Both the position numbers and the translations under genes were made by a program. The notes below the pieces were generated by a model. It saw only the letters and a list, made by a program, of their open reading frames with translations, was not told the origin of the DNA and searched no databases. Below are positions 1 through 7,794 of a stretch of DNA of 64,000 bases, piece by piece (positions within the stretch are counted from its first letter, which is position 1; every line of letters begins with the position of its first letter). The stretch comes from Daejeonella sp. (lineage in GTDB: Bacteria > Bacteroidota > Bacteroidia > Sphingobacteriales > Sphingobacteriaceae): contig NZ_JAUYSS010000072.1 in the NCBI RefSeq assembly GCF_030695525.1, positions 62,001 to 126,000 on the forward strand, read 5' to 3'.

Positions 1-112
1 ATGTCACTATTTAAGATTTGATTTCATATTAAATACAAATTAGTATGTCTTGAATTATTTTTTACTTTTTTGATTTTGACGAACAATTCCAAATTATAGG
101 ATATTTAGCCCG

Positions 113-215
113 CTCATGGCCGCGGGGCCTAGTCCTTTTCCTGCAGCCCGCCCGGATGAACCCGTTCGGACGGGCAGAAAAGGACCATGCCGAGGAGGAA
201 CGACGAGACCATGAG
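113..215. repeat. Nested palindromic repeat
   Basis: Three arms pair around one centre. CTCATGG (113-119) pairs with CCATGAG (209-215). GTCCTTTTCCTGC (132-144) pairs with GCAGAAAAGGAC (174-185) with one bulge. GCCCG (146-150) pairs with CGGGC (171-175). The stretch is GC-rich compared with its AT-rich surroundings. It resembles the intergenic palindromic repeats common in this phylum. Its function is unknown; a structured RNA or a passive REP-like element are both possible. Confidence 0.6.
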
Positions 216-258
216 TACCTTAAAAACAATAGACAAAAACGAATAAATGCCGCCGCTG

Positions 259-274
259 TCCCGAAGGTTCGGGA
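259..274. repeat. Short perfect hairpin
   Basis: TCCCGAA (259-265) and TTCGGGA (268-274) form a perfect inverted repeat around GG. No T-tract follows, so it is not a typical terminator. It lies between the nested palindrome and repeat copy 1 and may belong to the same repeat landscape. Confidence 0.45.
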
Positions 275-346
275 ATGCTTTGAAGGTTTCTGCTTAGGGC
301 TGGACAATTTTGCCGCACCATCCGACCTGGGCGGAGGAAGAAAGGT

Positions 347-832
347 TATTAAAGGGGGCTGCTAGCCTGGCGTATAATATGATATTTGGTATAATTAGCA
401 GGATCCTAGGCGTGTCGCCTTTGCAATAACATTCATATACTTTTTTTGCGGCATCGGACAGGGCGGTAAATTGAAGAGTTTCCATAGCTCTAACTTTCAT
501 AGCCCTGTACGCAGCCGTTGATGGATGAACATTCCTAAACCTCTAACGTTAATCTTAGCAGCCTTAAAATTTCAATAAAGGGGAATTAATTTGAATGAAT
601 AAGGATTTCCTGAGCGCGGGGAGGACAAAACGACGGGCCGGGTGTATGGCCTCTAGGGGTGGGAGCTTCGTTTTGTCTTGATTTTTTGGTTACTTTTTCA
701 TCAAGGAAAAAGTGAATAGGCCTCAGCGGCTATGAGCGGTTTAAAATTTGAGAATACACGGAATAATTTTAATCCTTAATAAATATAACCTACTGCATAT
801 TAAATATTAAAAGCACTAAATAATGGCATTGG
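347..832. repeat. Dispersed 486-bp repeat, copy 1
   Basis: This stretch aligns without net gaps to 7887-8372 (constant offset 7540), with scattered substitutions. Two blocks are identical in both copies: 490-542 (53 nt) and 658-722 (65 nt). Conserved inverted repeats include GACAAAACGA (624-633) with TCGTTTTGTC (668-677), and CTTTTTC (693-699) with GAAAAAG (706-712). On the minus strand a frame from 500 encodes a basic peptide beginning MKVRAMETLQF, but the matching frame of copy 2 has an early stop. No terminal inverted repeat, target duplication or transposase was seen. A non-coding RNA-like or decayed element fits best. Confidence 0.8.
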
Positions 833-930
833 CACTGCGCTCGCGAGGAGGCACGACGAAGCAATCTAATGACGTTTAGCACTATTAGTAAGGGGATTGC
901 TTCTCCGCCTTGGTCGGATCGCAATGACAT
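831..930. repeat. Imperfect palindromic repeat
   Basis: GAAGCAATC (858-866) pairs perfectly with GATTGCTTC (895-903) across a 28-nt loop. The outer arms (around 841-857 and 904-927) pair only partly. The left arm has the sequence style of a palindromic repeat often seen between genes in Bacteroidota, while the right arm has diverged. It directly follows repeat copy 1 and has no counterpart after copy 2. Confidence 0.5.
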
Positions 931-1090
931 ACTATTGATTATTGTGTTGAAATATAATTTTTCATATTCAAATTGATTTAAACCTCAGAAACATCTGCTC
1001 TAAGGGCACCCTTCCCTAATCAAAATATTTTTTATAATCGATGTAGCATTTCTGTATCCTGATTCGTCTTAGGTATATAAAACCCTATAT

Positions 1091-1540
1091 ATGAGAACTA
1101 CAGGATTACTTTTACTTTTTTCGATTTTACTTTTTGCAGCATCATGTTCAGACAAAATTAATCTGAGCTTATTGGATGGAAACTATAACGGTTATTACTA
1201 TTATACCGGCCCCGGCGAAACCAAAACCATAAAAAGCCAAAATACTGTAACAGTCAATCTTTCAGGCAAAGAGTACCATTCAAGTGGTGACGCTTCAAGA
1301 ATACCGGCCGGAGGAGCCGGTGAATTTACTCTGGTGGATAAGGAAGAAGTACAGTTTAACGATAAACATATCTGGACTGCCGATTTCGACTGGAACTTAA
1401 TTCTGAACGGACGATTTATTTATGAACTTAAAAATGACAGTTTAATTTTGACACGTAAATTTGAAATTTGCAAAACTTGCGCCATTAAGCCGGGAATGTT
1501 ACCCGGATCATATCAATACCGGTTGAAGAGAACAAATTGA
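1091..1540 (+). CDS. Small lipoprotein upstream of ECF sigma factor
   Basis: This encodes a 149-aa protein with a lipoprotein signal: a hydrophobic stretch at residues 5-18 ending in a lipobox before Cys19. The mature part is short, with a Tyr-rich start (residues 31-39) and a CxxC pair (Cys127, Cys130) near the end. The composition suggests a small beta-rich fold anchored in the periplasm or outer membrane. I do not recognise the family. It ends three bases before the ECF sigma gene at 1544 and is probably co-transcribed with it, so it may share that regulon. The start is the only good ATG before the signal peptide. Confidence 0.75.
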   Translation: MRTTGLLLLFSILLFAASCSDKINLSLLDGNYNGYYYYTGPGETKTIKSQNTVTVNLSGKEYHSSGDASRIPAGGAGEFTLVDKEEVQFNDKHIWTADFDWNLILNGRFIYELKNDSLILTRKFEICKTCAIKPGMLPGSYQYRLKRTN

Positions 1541-1543
1541 TAC

Positions 1544-2092
1544 ATGTCAAAAACATCCCACATTCCTGAATCAGAGCTCATTCAGGAATGCAAAAAAGGC
1601 AATTTAAAGTACCAGGAAATGTTATATAAACATTTCTTCAGCTATGCTATGGGTGTTGGAATGAGGTATTTATCTGACCGTGATGATACACTGGAAGTTG
1701 TAAATGACTCCTTTATAAAGGTATTCAAATCAATAAAGGATTTTAAAAATGAACAGAATTTAAAACCATGGTTAAGCAGGATTGTAGTCAATACAGCTTT
1801 AGACAGGAGAAGAAAAGATCTGAAACATCAGTACCTGAGTCCGCTCGAAAATGCCTCAGAGCTATCTTATCCGGCTCAGGCATTAGAGAACCTGAACGCC
1901 AGGGACATCTGCAAATTACTGGACAAGCTTCCAAATATACAGCGGATGGTTTTTAATATGTATGAGATAGACGGGTACAGCCATGAGGAGATCGGAAATA
2001 TACTTCAGATCCCTGCCAGCTCATCCCGGGTGAATTTAAGCAGGGCAAAAGAAAAATTAAGATTAGCCTTCAGTTTAGAACAATCAGCATGA
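1544..2092 (+). CDS. ECF-family RNA polymerase sigma factor
   Basis: This 182-aa protein has the two-domain layout of ECF sigma-70 factors. Region 2 spans about residues 27-92 and includes the acidic DDTLEVVNDSF helix. Region 4 spans about 128-175 and has the helix-turn-helix around SHEEIGNILQIP. It should direct core RNA polymerase to a small set of promoters in response to an envelope signal. The stop overlaps the start of the next gene (ATGA), so the two are translationally coupled. No canonical FecR or RseA-like anti-sigma gene is adjacent. The downstream membrane protein is the obvious candidate partner, by position only. Confidence 0.92.
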   Translation: MSKTSHIPESELIQECKKGNLKYQEMLYKHFFSYAMGVGMRYLSDRDDTLEVVNDSFIKVFKSIKDFKNEQNLKPWLSRIVVNTALDRRRKDLKHQYLSPLENASELSYPAQALENLNARDICKLLDKLPNIQRMVFNMYEIDGYSHEEIGNILQIPASSSRVNLSRAKEKLRLAFSLEQSA

Positions 2093-3375
2093 AAGAAACG
2101 GAAGATCAGAGAATTGCAGCTAAATTCCGCCAGGTTTTCGAGGATTTCGAAGATCCTGCCTCCAATGAGGGTTGGCTGGAACTGCGCAAGAAATATCCGG
2201 AAGAAAAAGGAAGGCCTTTGTTCTTTTGGATCAGTTCGGCTGCTGCAGTACTAATTGTTCTATCCGGGCTATGGCTTTACATTCCTGAAATAAATCAGGA
2301 GCCTATTATAACTATAAACAAAACATCCATTGAGAGTAAAAAAACAGAATCTGAAACCAGCTCATCTGAACCACAACTTTCAATCCCTGCCCCTGCCCCA
2401 TCCAAATTAATTGTAAAAGAATTACAAGCAGGTTCAGATACCAAGCCTGCCAGTATACTTTCTTCCTCATTTCATGAGGAAGAAAAATTGCTTAATAATC
2501 ACCCTGATGATTATTCTAAAACATCAGACAGGTTGGTGATTTCTGCTAAGGATTCGGCATCTACCTATGAAAATCCTGTTGCAAAGTCGCCAAAAACTGC
2601 TGAAGAGCCTGCAATAACACAAGACACAATGGTTCTCGCAATGGAAGAAGTCAGAAAGACAGATTTTAATTTAAAACCAAAGTCAGAAGAATTAAAACTA
2701 ACGGAAGAAAAGGAAAAAAAATCTGAAAAAAGCAGCAAAAAGAACTTTTCACTCAGTTTATATGCCGGGTCCTTCATCAATTATGCAGAAGGCAGTGAGA
2801 ATAATGTGAATATGGGTGCAGGGCTTTCATCCGACTTCAGGATCAGTAAGAACCTTAGAATTTCGACCGGACTGAACCTGAGTAAAAACAGCCTTGCCTA
2901 CAATCAAAATGAACCGGCAAATAATTATGGATCATTTCAGGATGCTAATTCATCAATTGTTGGAACACTTGTAGCACTTAGTAATTATGAGGCAGAACTT
3001 CTTGGCCTCGATATTCCTGTTAACGTTAAATACCTGTTTAATCCTGAGAAAAGCAGCACGTATTTCCTTGCAGGATTAAGTTCAGGCACTTATCTGAGCG
3101 AAAAATACGCTGTTAAGCAATCGAATTTTAACTCATTTGTTGGATCTTCTGCAGCCGCTAACAAGCAGGAAATAAGCAGGCAACTGAAAGACTTTGATCT
3201 GATGCGCACCCTGAATGTATCCTTTGGATTTAACACCCACTTAAGCAAAAAGCAGAGCCTGACCATTGAGCCCTTTTTAAAATATCCGCTCGGCGGACTT
3301 GGAAGTGAAAACATCAGATTTGGAGCATCAGGAATAAATGTTAAACTGAATTTTAACACTGCAAAAAAACCATGA
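2089..3375 (+). CDS. Inner-membrane-anchored protein with C-terminal outer-membrane-type beta-barrel
   Basis: This 428-aa protein has an unusual layout. Residues 1-43 are charged, with a GWLELRKKYP motif, and are likely cytoplasmic. One transmembrane helix lies at about 44-65. A linker rich in Ser, Glu, Lys and Pro covers 66-218. Residues 219-428 look like a beta-barrel of the PorT/OmpA-like outer-membrane type (alternating strands such as FSLSLYAGSF). It overlaps the sigma gene by four bases and the next lipoprotein gene by four. Similar proteins follow ECF sigma genes in other Bacteroidota. I infer, without proof, that the N-terminal tail binds the sigma factor and the linker crosses the periplasm. 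The barrel domain could instead be periplasmic. Confidence 0.75.
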   Translation: MKETEDQRIAAKFRQVFEDFEDPASNEGWLELRKKYPEEKGRPLFFWISSAAAVLIVLSGLWLYIPEINQEPIITINKTSIESKKTESETSSSEPQLSIPAPAPSKLIVKELQAGSDTKPASILSSSFHEEEKLLNNHPDDYSKTSDRLVISAKDSASTYENPVAKSPKTAEEPAITQDTMVLAMEEVRKTDFNLKPKSEELKLTEEKEKKSEKSSKKNFSLSLYAGSFINYAEGSENNVNMGAGLSSDFRISKNLRISTGLNLSKNSLAYNQNEPANNYGSFQDANSSIVGTLVALSNYEAELLGLDIPVNVKYLFNPEKSSTYFLAGLSSGTYLSEKYAVKQSNFNSFVGSSAAANKQEISRQLKDFDLMRTLNVSFGFNTHLSKKQSLTIEPFLKYPLGGLGSENIRFGASGINVKLNFNTAKKP

Positions 3376-3716
3376 CCAAGCTTAAATTATTATTCAAAGC
3401 AGCACTCTTTTCAGGTGCTTGCCTGTTATTCTCATGCGAAAAATCTAACAGTCTATGCGGCGGAAATGACCCAATCAATGATCTTCCCTGGCTGGAACAG
3501 GAAATCAGTCGTTTAAGTTCACTCAACCAATGTTATATCATCTCAAGATCTACCTATGAGAAACAAACAGTTTTTATAATCTCAAACTGTGAACCCTACA
3601 TAAATAGTGTACCTATCCTGCATGGCTGCGATGGTAAAACTCTGTATTTATCCGCCGAGGATTATCAGAATCTGAAGTTTAGCGGATCTATTGAATTGAT
3701 CTGGAAGAGTAATTAA
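3372..3716 (+). CDS. Small lipoprotein with NDLPWL motif
   Basis: This 114-aa protein begins with a lipoprotein signal and lipobox (Cys22). The motif NDLPWL near residues 37-42 is common to a group of small Bacteroidota lipoproteins of unknown function. Several further cysteines (including those in NQCY, SNCE and HGCDG) could form disulfides after export. The start overlaps the previous stop (ATGA), placing it in the sigma-factor operon. The likely place of action is the periplasm or outer membrane. No enzymatic motif was seen. Confidence 0.75.
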   Translation: MTKLKLLFKAALFSGACLLFSCEKSNSLCGGNDPINDLPWLEQEISRLSSLNQCYIISRSTYEKQTVFIISNCEPYINSVPILHGCDGKTLYLSAEDYQNLKFSGSIELIWKSN

Positions 3717-3733
3717 TTCTTTAATATATACTT

Positions 3734-4168
3734 ATGAAAAACATCAATAAATACCTAATAGTTCTGGTTTGTTTTACCGGACTTTTAATCAGCTCTTGTG
3801 AAAAAGATTCTATTGAATTTGACAGTCCCTTTGAACTGAAGGAAAATGAAAGTATTGTCCTGCAGGGAAACAATAATGACTTAAAAATTACATTACAAGA
3901 AGTTAATGATAGCCGCTGTCCGGTAAATGCTTTATGTATAAGTGCCGGTAATGCCAGGGTTAAATTAAGGATGTCAGATAATTCGGGAGCAGAGAATTTA
4001 GCTGAGCTTTGTCTGGGGTTTTGCGACAATATGAACAACACTGAAGACAGTGTAATCATCCGACTGAATGATATCAGTTATACTGTTGTACTTAAGGAAG
4101 TTAGCCCTTTTCCGGAACTCGGTAAGAAACAAGATAAAAAAGCCTTGCTGATCATAAGAAAAGAATGA
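3734..4168 (+). CDS. Small lipoprotein with CPxxxxC...AGNA motif
   Basis: This 144-aa protein has a lipobox at Cys22. The motif SRCPVNALCISAGNA (about residues 60-74) with a later Cys pair (Cys93, Cys97) marks a widespread but uncharacterised lipoprotein family, in which the cysteines probably pair in the periplasm. It starts 18 bases after the preceding lipoprotein gene and ends two bases from the convergent permease gene, so it closes the sigma-factor operon. No terminator hairpin was seen in the tiny gap. Confidence 0.75.
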   Translation: MKNINKYLIVLVCFTGLLISSCEKDSIEFDSPFELKENESIVLQGNNNDLKITLQEVNDSRCPVNALCISAGNARVKLRMSDNSGAENLAELCLGFCDNMNNTEDSVIIRLNDISYTVVLKEVSPFPELGKKQDKKALLIIRKE

Positions 4169-4169
4169 T

Positions 4170-5390
4170 TTACTTAAACCGGATGGCTTTAAGTGGCGAT
4201 ATTCTTGTCACAAGCATAGAGGGGAGTAGCAGGACAAATAAACTGATCAGCAAGGTTCCTGCATTCAGCATCAGAATATCCGGAACATCCAATTGAACCG
4301 GTACAAAATCAATGTAATATGATGCCTGATCCAAAGTAAAGAAATGAGTTTGCGACTGAAACAAACCAAGTCCGATTCCCAAAAGATTACCACAGAGTAG
4401 CCCCCATGCAATCAGGTAAGCAGCATTATAAAGAAATATTTTACGAATCTGCCAGTTCGTATTTCCCAGGGCCTTTAATATTCCGATCATATTTGTTCGT
4501 TCAAGAATCATGATCAGTAGCGCCGAAATCATATTAATAACTGCAACTGCCATCATCAGGATCAATATTACCTGAGTATTGACATCAAGCAGTGATAACC
4601 ATTCAAAAATAGTTGGATAATACTGTTTTATAGTATATGATTTAAGTTCAATATCAAGATCTTCATAAACCCTGGCTTCAATTTCTTCAAGCTTATCGAA
4701 GTCAGAAACTCTTAATTCATATCCTCCTACTTCGCCCGGAGCCCATTTATTAAGACTTCGGATCAGTCCGATATCCCCGATTACGAAAAGTTTATCTACT
4801 TCTTCAACCCCAAGATTATAAATTCCGACTATCTGAAATTTTCGTTTACGCAGGGAATTTTCAATGAAATACATTAGAAAATCATCGCCTACCTTCAGTT
4901 TTAATCGGTCTGCTGTATATTTTGAAATCAGAATCTGTGTTCTCGACTTCAAGGTATCCGAAAATTCAATAACATTACCTGCTACAAGGATTTTCCTGAA
5001 ATATTCCCAATTATAATCTCTGTCAACACCCTTTAAAACCACCCCTTCAATCTCATCATTCGTATTTATGATTCCGGGTTTGGTAGCGAATGATTGTATA
5101 AATTCTATCCCATTCTGTTTCAGAATTTTTTGAAGGGAAGAATCAGAAATACTAAAGGAAGTATTTTCGTAGGAAGTATTGAGATCCAGTTTAGATATCT
5201 GAATATCCCCTGAAAAACCACGAACTTTTTCACGAATCTCTGATTTAAAGCCCTTGACTATTGCTATGGCAAGAATCATCACCGCCAGGCCCAGCATGAT
5301 TCCAAGAATTGCGATACGCACAATTAGCTTCGAAAAAGTTCGTTTGGAATTAAACGTTATTCGTTTTGCGATGAAAAGGGGTAAATTCAA
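4170..5390 (-). CDS. ABC transporter permease, LolC/LolE (FtsX) type
   Basis: This 406-aa inner-membrane protein has the MacB/FtsX layout. A transmembrane helix near residues 22-45 is followed by a large periplasmic domain (about 50-255), then three helices near 265-295, 315-345 and 370-395. The opening MNLPLFIAKR is typical of LolC/LolE proteins, which extract lipoproteins from the inner membrane with the ATPase LolD. No ATPase gene is adjacent. The start codon appears to be TTG at 5390, because the family-typical N-terminus begins there. A CATCTTTG, one mismatch from the -7 consensus, lies upstream on the minus strand. A role in macrolide-type export is a less likely alternative. Confidence 0.85.
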   Translation of the reverse strand: MNLPLFIAKRITFNSKRTFSKLIVRIAILGIMLGLAVMILAIAIVKGFKSEIREKVRGFSGDIQISKLDLNTSYENTSFSISDSSLQKILKQNGIEFIQSFATKPGIINTNDEIEGVVLKGVDRDYNWEYFRKILVAGNVIEFSDTLKSRTQILISKYTADRLKLKVGDDFLMYFIENSLRKRKFQIVGIYNLGVEEVDKLFVIGDIGLIRSLNKWAPGEVGGYELRVSDFDKLEEIEARVYEDLDIELKSYTIKQYYPTIFEWLSLLDVNTQVILILMMAVAVINMISALLIMILERTNMIGILKALGNTNWQIRKIFLYNAAYLIAWGLLCGNLLGIGLGLFQSQTHFFTLDQASYYIDFVPVQLDVPDILMLNAGTLLISLFVLLLPSMLVTRISPLKAIRFK

Positions 5391-5506
5391 TCCTGAAATG
5401 CTTTTTTTTGTACCTTTAGCAAAGATGCATTTTTTTTAAATTCGTTTCTGAACCAATTATTAAGAACAATTAACCATTAATTTATATTCAATAATCCATA
5501 TTGACT

Positions 5507-6760
5507 ATGCACCGTTCAAGCTATTTCCTGATTTTCGCCCTTTTAATCCTGGCATGTAATTCCCTTGAAGTTCAATCTGAGCAATCAAAGATATTATCTT
5601 TAAGCAAGGATAATCCTGATACCGAATCCACCGCTAAGCTTCGAACAGGTGCCGAACAGATCGACCAGTATCTTCCTTATCTCAAAGGAAAGCGGATAGG
5701 AATGGTAGTGAATCCAACTTCCGTCATTGGGAATACCACCGTGGTTGACAGCCTGCTAAAACTTGGAGTTAAAATTGTTAAGATTTTTGGCCCGGAGCAT
5801 GGTTTTCGTGGCGATGCAAGTGCCGGAGTTAAGGTGGATAACAGTTTTGATGCAAAAACAGGATTACCGGTAATCTCGCTGTATGGAAAACATTTAAAAC
5901 CTACAAAAGAAGATATGGACGATGTGGATTTGATGGTCTATGATATTCAGGATGTAGGCACCAGGTTTTATACCTATATCAATACCCTGCAGCATGTTAT
6001 GGAAGCCTGCGGAGAAAATAATAAAGAAGTTCTGATCCTGGATCGTCCTAACCCAAATGGTTTTTATGTTGACGGACCAATTCTGGATCCAAAATTAAAG
6101 TCAGGAATTGGTTATAATCCAATCCCAATCACTCACGGACTTACCATTGCAGAATATGCGCAAATGCTTAATGGAGAGGGTTGGATGGCAAATAAAGTCA
6201 AGTGTAACATCAGGATCATTAAGATTGCCAATTATACACATGCTACACCTTATATATTGCCGGTTAAACCATCTCCAAACCTGAACACTCCGCAATCCGT
6301 TTTACTTTACCCTTCCCTGTGTCTTTTCGAAGGTACTATCATCAGTCAGGGACGAGGAACGTATTTCCCCTTCACCATACTCGGGAATCCGGATCTGAAG
6401 GATAAATACAAATTCTCTTTTATCCCAAAAGGTATAAAAGGAATGAGTGAAACACCATTACACATGAATAAAGAGTGTTTCGGAATCGACCTGAGGCAGT
6501 ATAACACTAATAAGATCAGGAAAGAAGGAAAGATTAACCTTAGCTGGTTAATTGAACTTTATAATGCCTACCCTTATAAAGAGAAGTTCTTTGATTTCAA
6601 ACAAAGCAACCAAATGGGTAACTTTGATAAGCTTGCCGGAACATACGATCTGAAACAACAAATCATTGCCGGCAAATCTGAAGAGGAAATCCGCCAGAGC
6701 TGGGAACCCGGGCTTTCTCAATATAAGATTATGAGAAAGAAGTATTTGCTATATCAGTAG
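5507..6760 (+). CDS. namZ: NamZ-type exo-beta-N-acetylmuramidase (DUF1343) lipoprotein
   Basis: The protein is about 418 aa when started at ATG 5507; a TTG two codons earlier is less likely. It opens with a lipoprotein signal (LLILACNS). The body matches the DUF1343 family through GKRIGMVVNPTS, FGPEHGFRGD, MVYDIQDVGTRFYTY and ILDRPNPNG. Characterised members (NamZ of Bacillus subtilis) release N-acetylmuramic acid from the non-reducing end of peptidoglycan fragments. A periplasmic role in cell-wall recycling fits. It is transcribed toward fmt, from which it is separated only by a 17-unit heptamer array. The family call is firm; the exact substrate in this organism is inferred. Confidence 0.88.
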   Translation: MHRSSYFLIFALLILACNSLEVQSEQSKILSLSKDNPDTESTAKLRTGAEQIDQYLPYLKGKRIGMVVNPTSVIGNTTVVDSLLKLGVKIVKIFGPEHGFRGDASAGVKVDNSFDAKTGLPVISLYGKHLKPTKEDMDDVDLMVYDIQDVGTRFYTYINTLQHVMEACGENNKEVLILDRPNPNGFYVDGPILDPKLKSGIGYNPIPITHGLTIAEYAQMLNGEGWMANKVKCNIRIIKIANYTHATPYILPVKPSPNLNTPQSVLLYPSLCLFEGTIISQGRGTYFPFTILGNPDLKDKYKFSFIPKGIKGMSETPLHMNKECFGIDLRQYNTNKIRKEGKINLSWLIELYNAYPYKEKFFDFKQSNQMGNFDKLAGTYDLKQQIIAGKSEEEIRQSWEPGLSQYKIMRKKYLLYQ

Positions 6761-6879
6761 GGTCGGAAGCCAGAGGTCGGAAGTCGGAGGTCGGAAGGAC
6801 TACCTCATACTTCATACCTCAGTCCTCAGTCCTCAGTCCTCAGTCCTCAAACCTCATACCTCAAACCTCAAACCTCATT
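6761..6879 (+). repeat. Seventeen-unit heptamer tandem array filling the namZ-fmt gap
   Basis: The gap between the TAG of namZ (6758-6760) and the ATG of fmt (6880) is exactly 119 bases and divides into 17 heptamers without remainder. The first units are variants of GGTCGGA, then come CCTCATA, four identical CCTCAGT, and variants of CCTCAAA. The first six units are mostly purine-rich and the last eleven pyrimidine-rich. No -7 promoter element or Shine-Dalgarno site lies within the array, so fmt is probably read through from upstream. Length variation by slippage would change only the spacer. Confidence 0.9.
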
Positions 6880-7794
6880 ATGAAAATCGTTTTCATGGGC
6901 ACCCCTGATTTTGCAGTCGCCTCCTTAAGTGCCCTTTTGGATGCTGATTTCGATATAGTGGGGGTTATTACCGCAGCTGATAAACCGGCAGGCAGAGGAC
7001 AAAAAATCAGCGAATCTGCCGTTAAAAGATTTGCTGTTGAAAAGGGATTAAAGATTCTTCAGCCGGTGAAATTGAAAGATCCGGAGTTTCTAAAAGAACT
7101 TAAATTGTTAGATGCTGATATACAAGTAGTTGTAGCATTCAGAATGTTACCTGAACTCGTATGGAATATGCCCCCAAAAGGTACTGTTAACCTACACGCT
7201 TCCCTTCTGCCCCAATATCGTGGCGCAGCACCCATCAACTGGGCAATTATTAACGGAGAAAAGCGAAGTGGGGTAAGTACATTTTTTCTGAAGCAAGAAA
7301 TCGATACAGGTGACCTATTATTTGCTGAAGAGCTTGATATTGAAGATGATGATACCGCTGGTGATCTTCATGATAAACTTATGATAATTGGTGCCGGATT
7401 ACTGGTAAAAACAATCAAAGCCATTGAAGCGGGAAAATATAGGGAGATACCACAAAACACTCATCAGGAACATGAGTTGAAAAAGGCTCCAAAAATTTTC
7501 AGGGAGGATTGTCAGATCAATTGGGATCGCCCGGTTAAAGATGTTTATAACCTGATCAGGGGATTAAGTCCGCATCCTGCAGCATTTTGCCAGTTACAAG
7601 ATAAAACACTGAAAATTTTTAACGCCGCAATTGAAGAAAAAGCCATAACAGATAAGCCAGGCACAATATTGACTGATAATAAAACCTATCTCAAATTTGC
7701 CTGCCGCAATGGCTTGATTTCAGTCAGGGACTTACAACTGGAAGGCAAAAAGCAAATGAAAGTGGATGAGTTTTTAAGAGGAGTCAGGCTATAA
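6880..7794 (+). CDS. fmt: Methionyl-tRNA formyltransferase
   Basis: This 304-aa enzyme formylates initiator Met-tRNA with 10-formyltetrahydrofolate. The N-terminal formyltransferase domain opens with MKIVFMGTPDFA and carries the catalytic triad Asn104, His106 and Asp142, matching Asn108, His110 and Asp146 of E. coli Fmt, inside the HASLLPQYRGAAPI and IDTGDLL motifs. The C-terminal tRNA-binding domain follows from about residue 205. Length is normal. The ATG directly abuts the heptamer array and no other start fits the family. It is followed by a gene-free repeat region. Confidence 0.96.
   Translation: MKIVFMGTPDFAVASLSALLDADFDIVGVITAADKPAGRGQKISESAVKRFAVEKGLKILQPVKLKDPEFLKELKLLDADIQVVVAFRMLPELVWNMPPKGTVNLHASLLPQYRGAAPINWAIINGEKRSGVSTFFLKQEIDTGDLLFAEELDIEDDDTAGDLHDKLMIIGAGLLVKTIKAIEAGKYREIPQNTHQEHELKKAPKIFREDCQINWDRPVKDVYNLIRGLSPHPAAFCQLQDKTLKIFNAAIEEKAITDKPGTILTDNKTYLKFACRNGLISVRDLQLEGKKQMKVDEFLRGVRL

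Larger units (their letters stand above)
1..1090. other. Repeat-rich gene-free region
   Basis: No convincing gene lies in the first 1090 bases. Open frames here have no recognisable family and lie on palindromes, so they look incidental. The stretch holds a nested palindrome (113-215), a short hairpin (259-274), copy 1 of a dispersed 486-bp repeat (347-832) and an imperfect palindrome (831-930). Nothing structured was seen in 1-100 or 931-1090, apart from AT-rich sequence leading to the lipoprotein gene at 1091. Confidence 0.7.

Noticed and set aside
62-365. Overlapping open frames of 69-81 codons on both strands
   Set aside because: They run through the nested palindrome and have no family resemblance, so they are accidental frames of a GC-rich repeat.
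294-500. 68-residue minus-strand peptide as a real gene
   Set aside because: The equivalent frame in repeat copy 2 is broken by an early stop and substitutions are not codon-conservative. It is recorded under the repeat instead.
831-848. TTGGCACTGCGC as another sigma-54 promoter
   Set aside because: The -12 element TTGC is missing at the right spacing, and no gene follows within a useful distance.
6761-6879. CRISPR-like array
   Set aside because: Units are contiguous heptamers with no spacers, and no cas genes are present.
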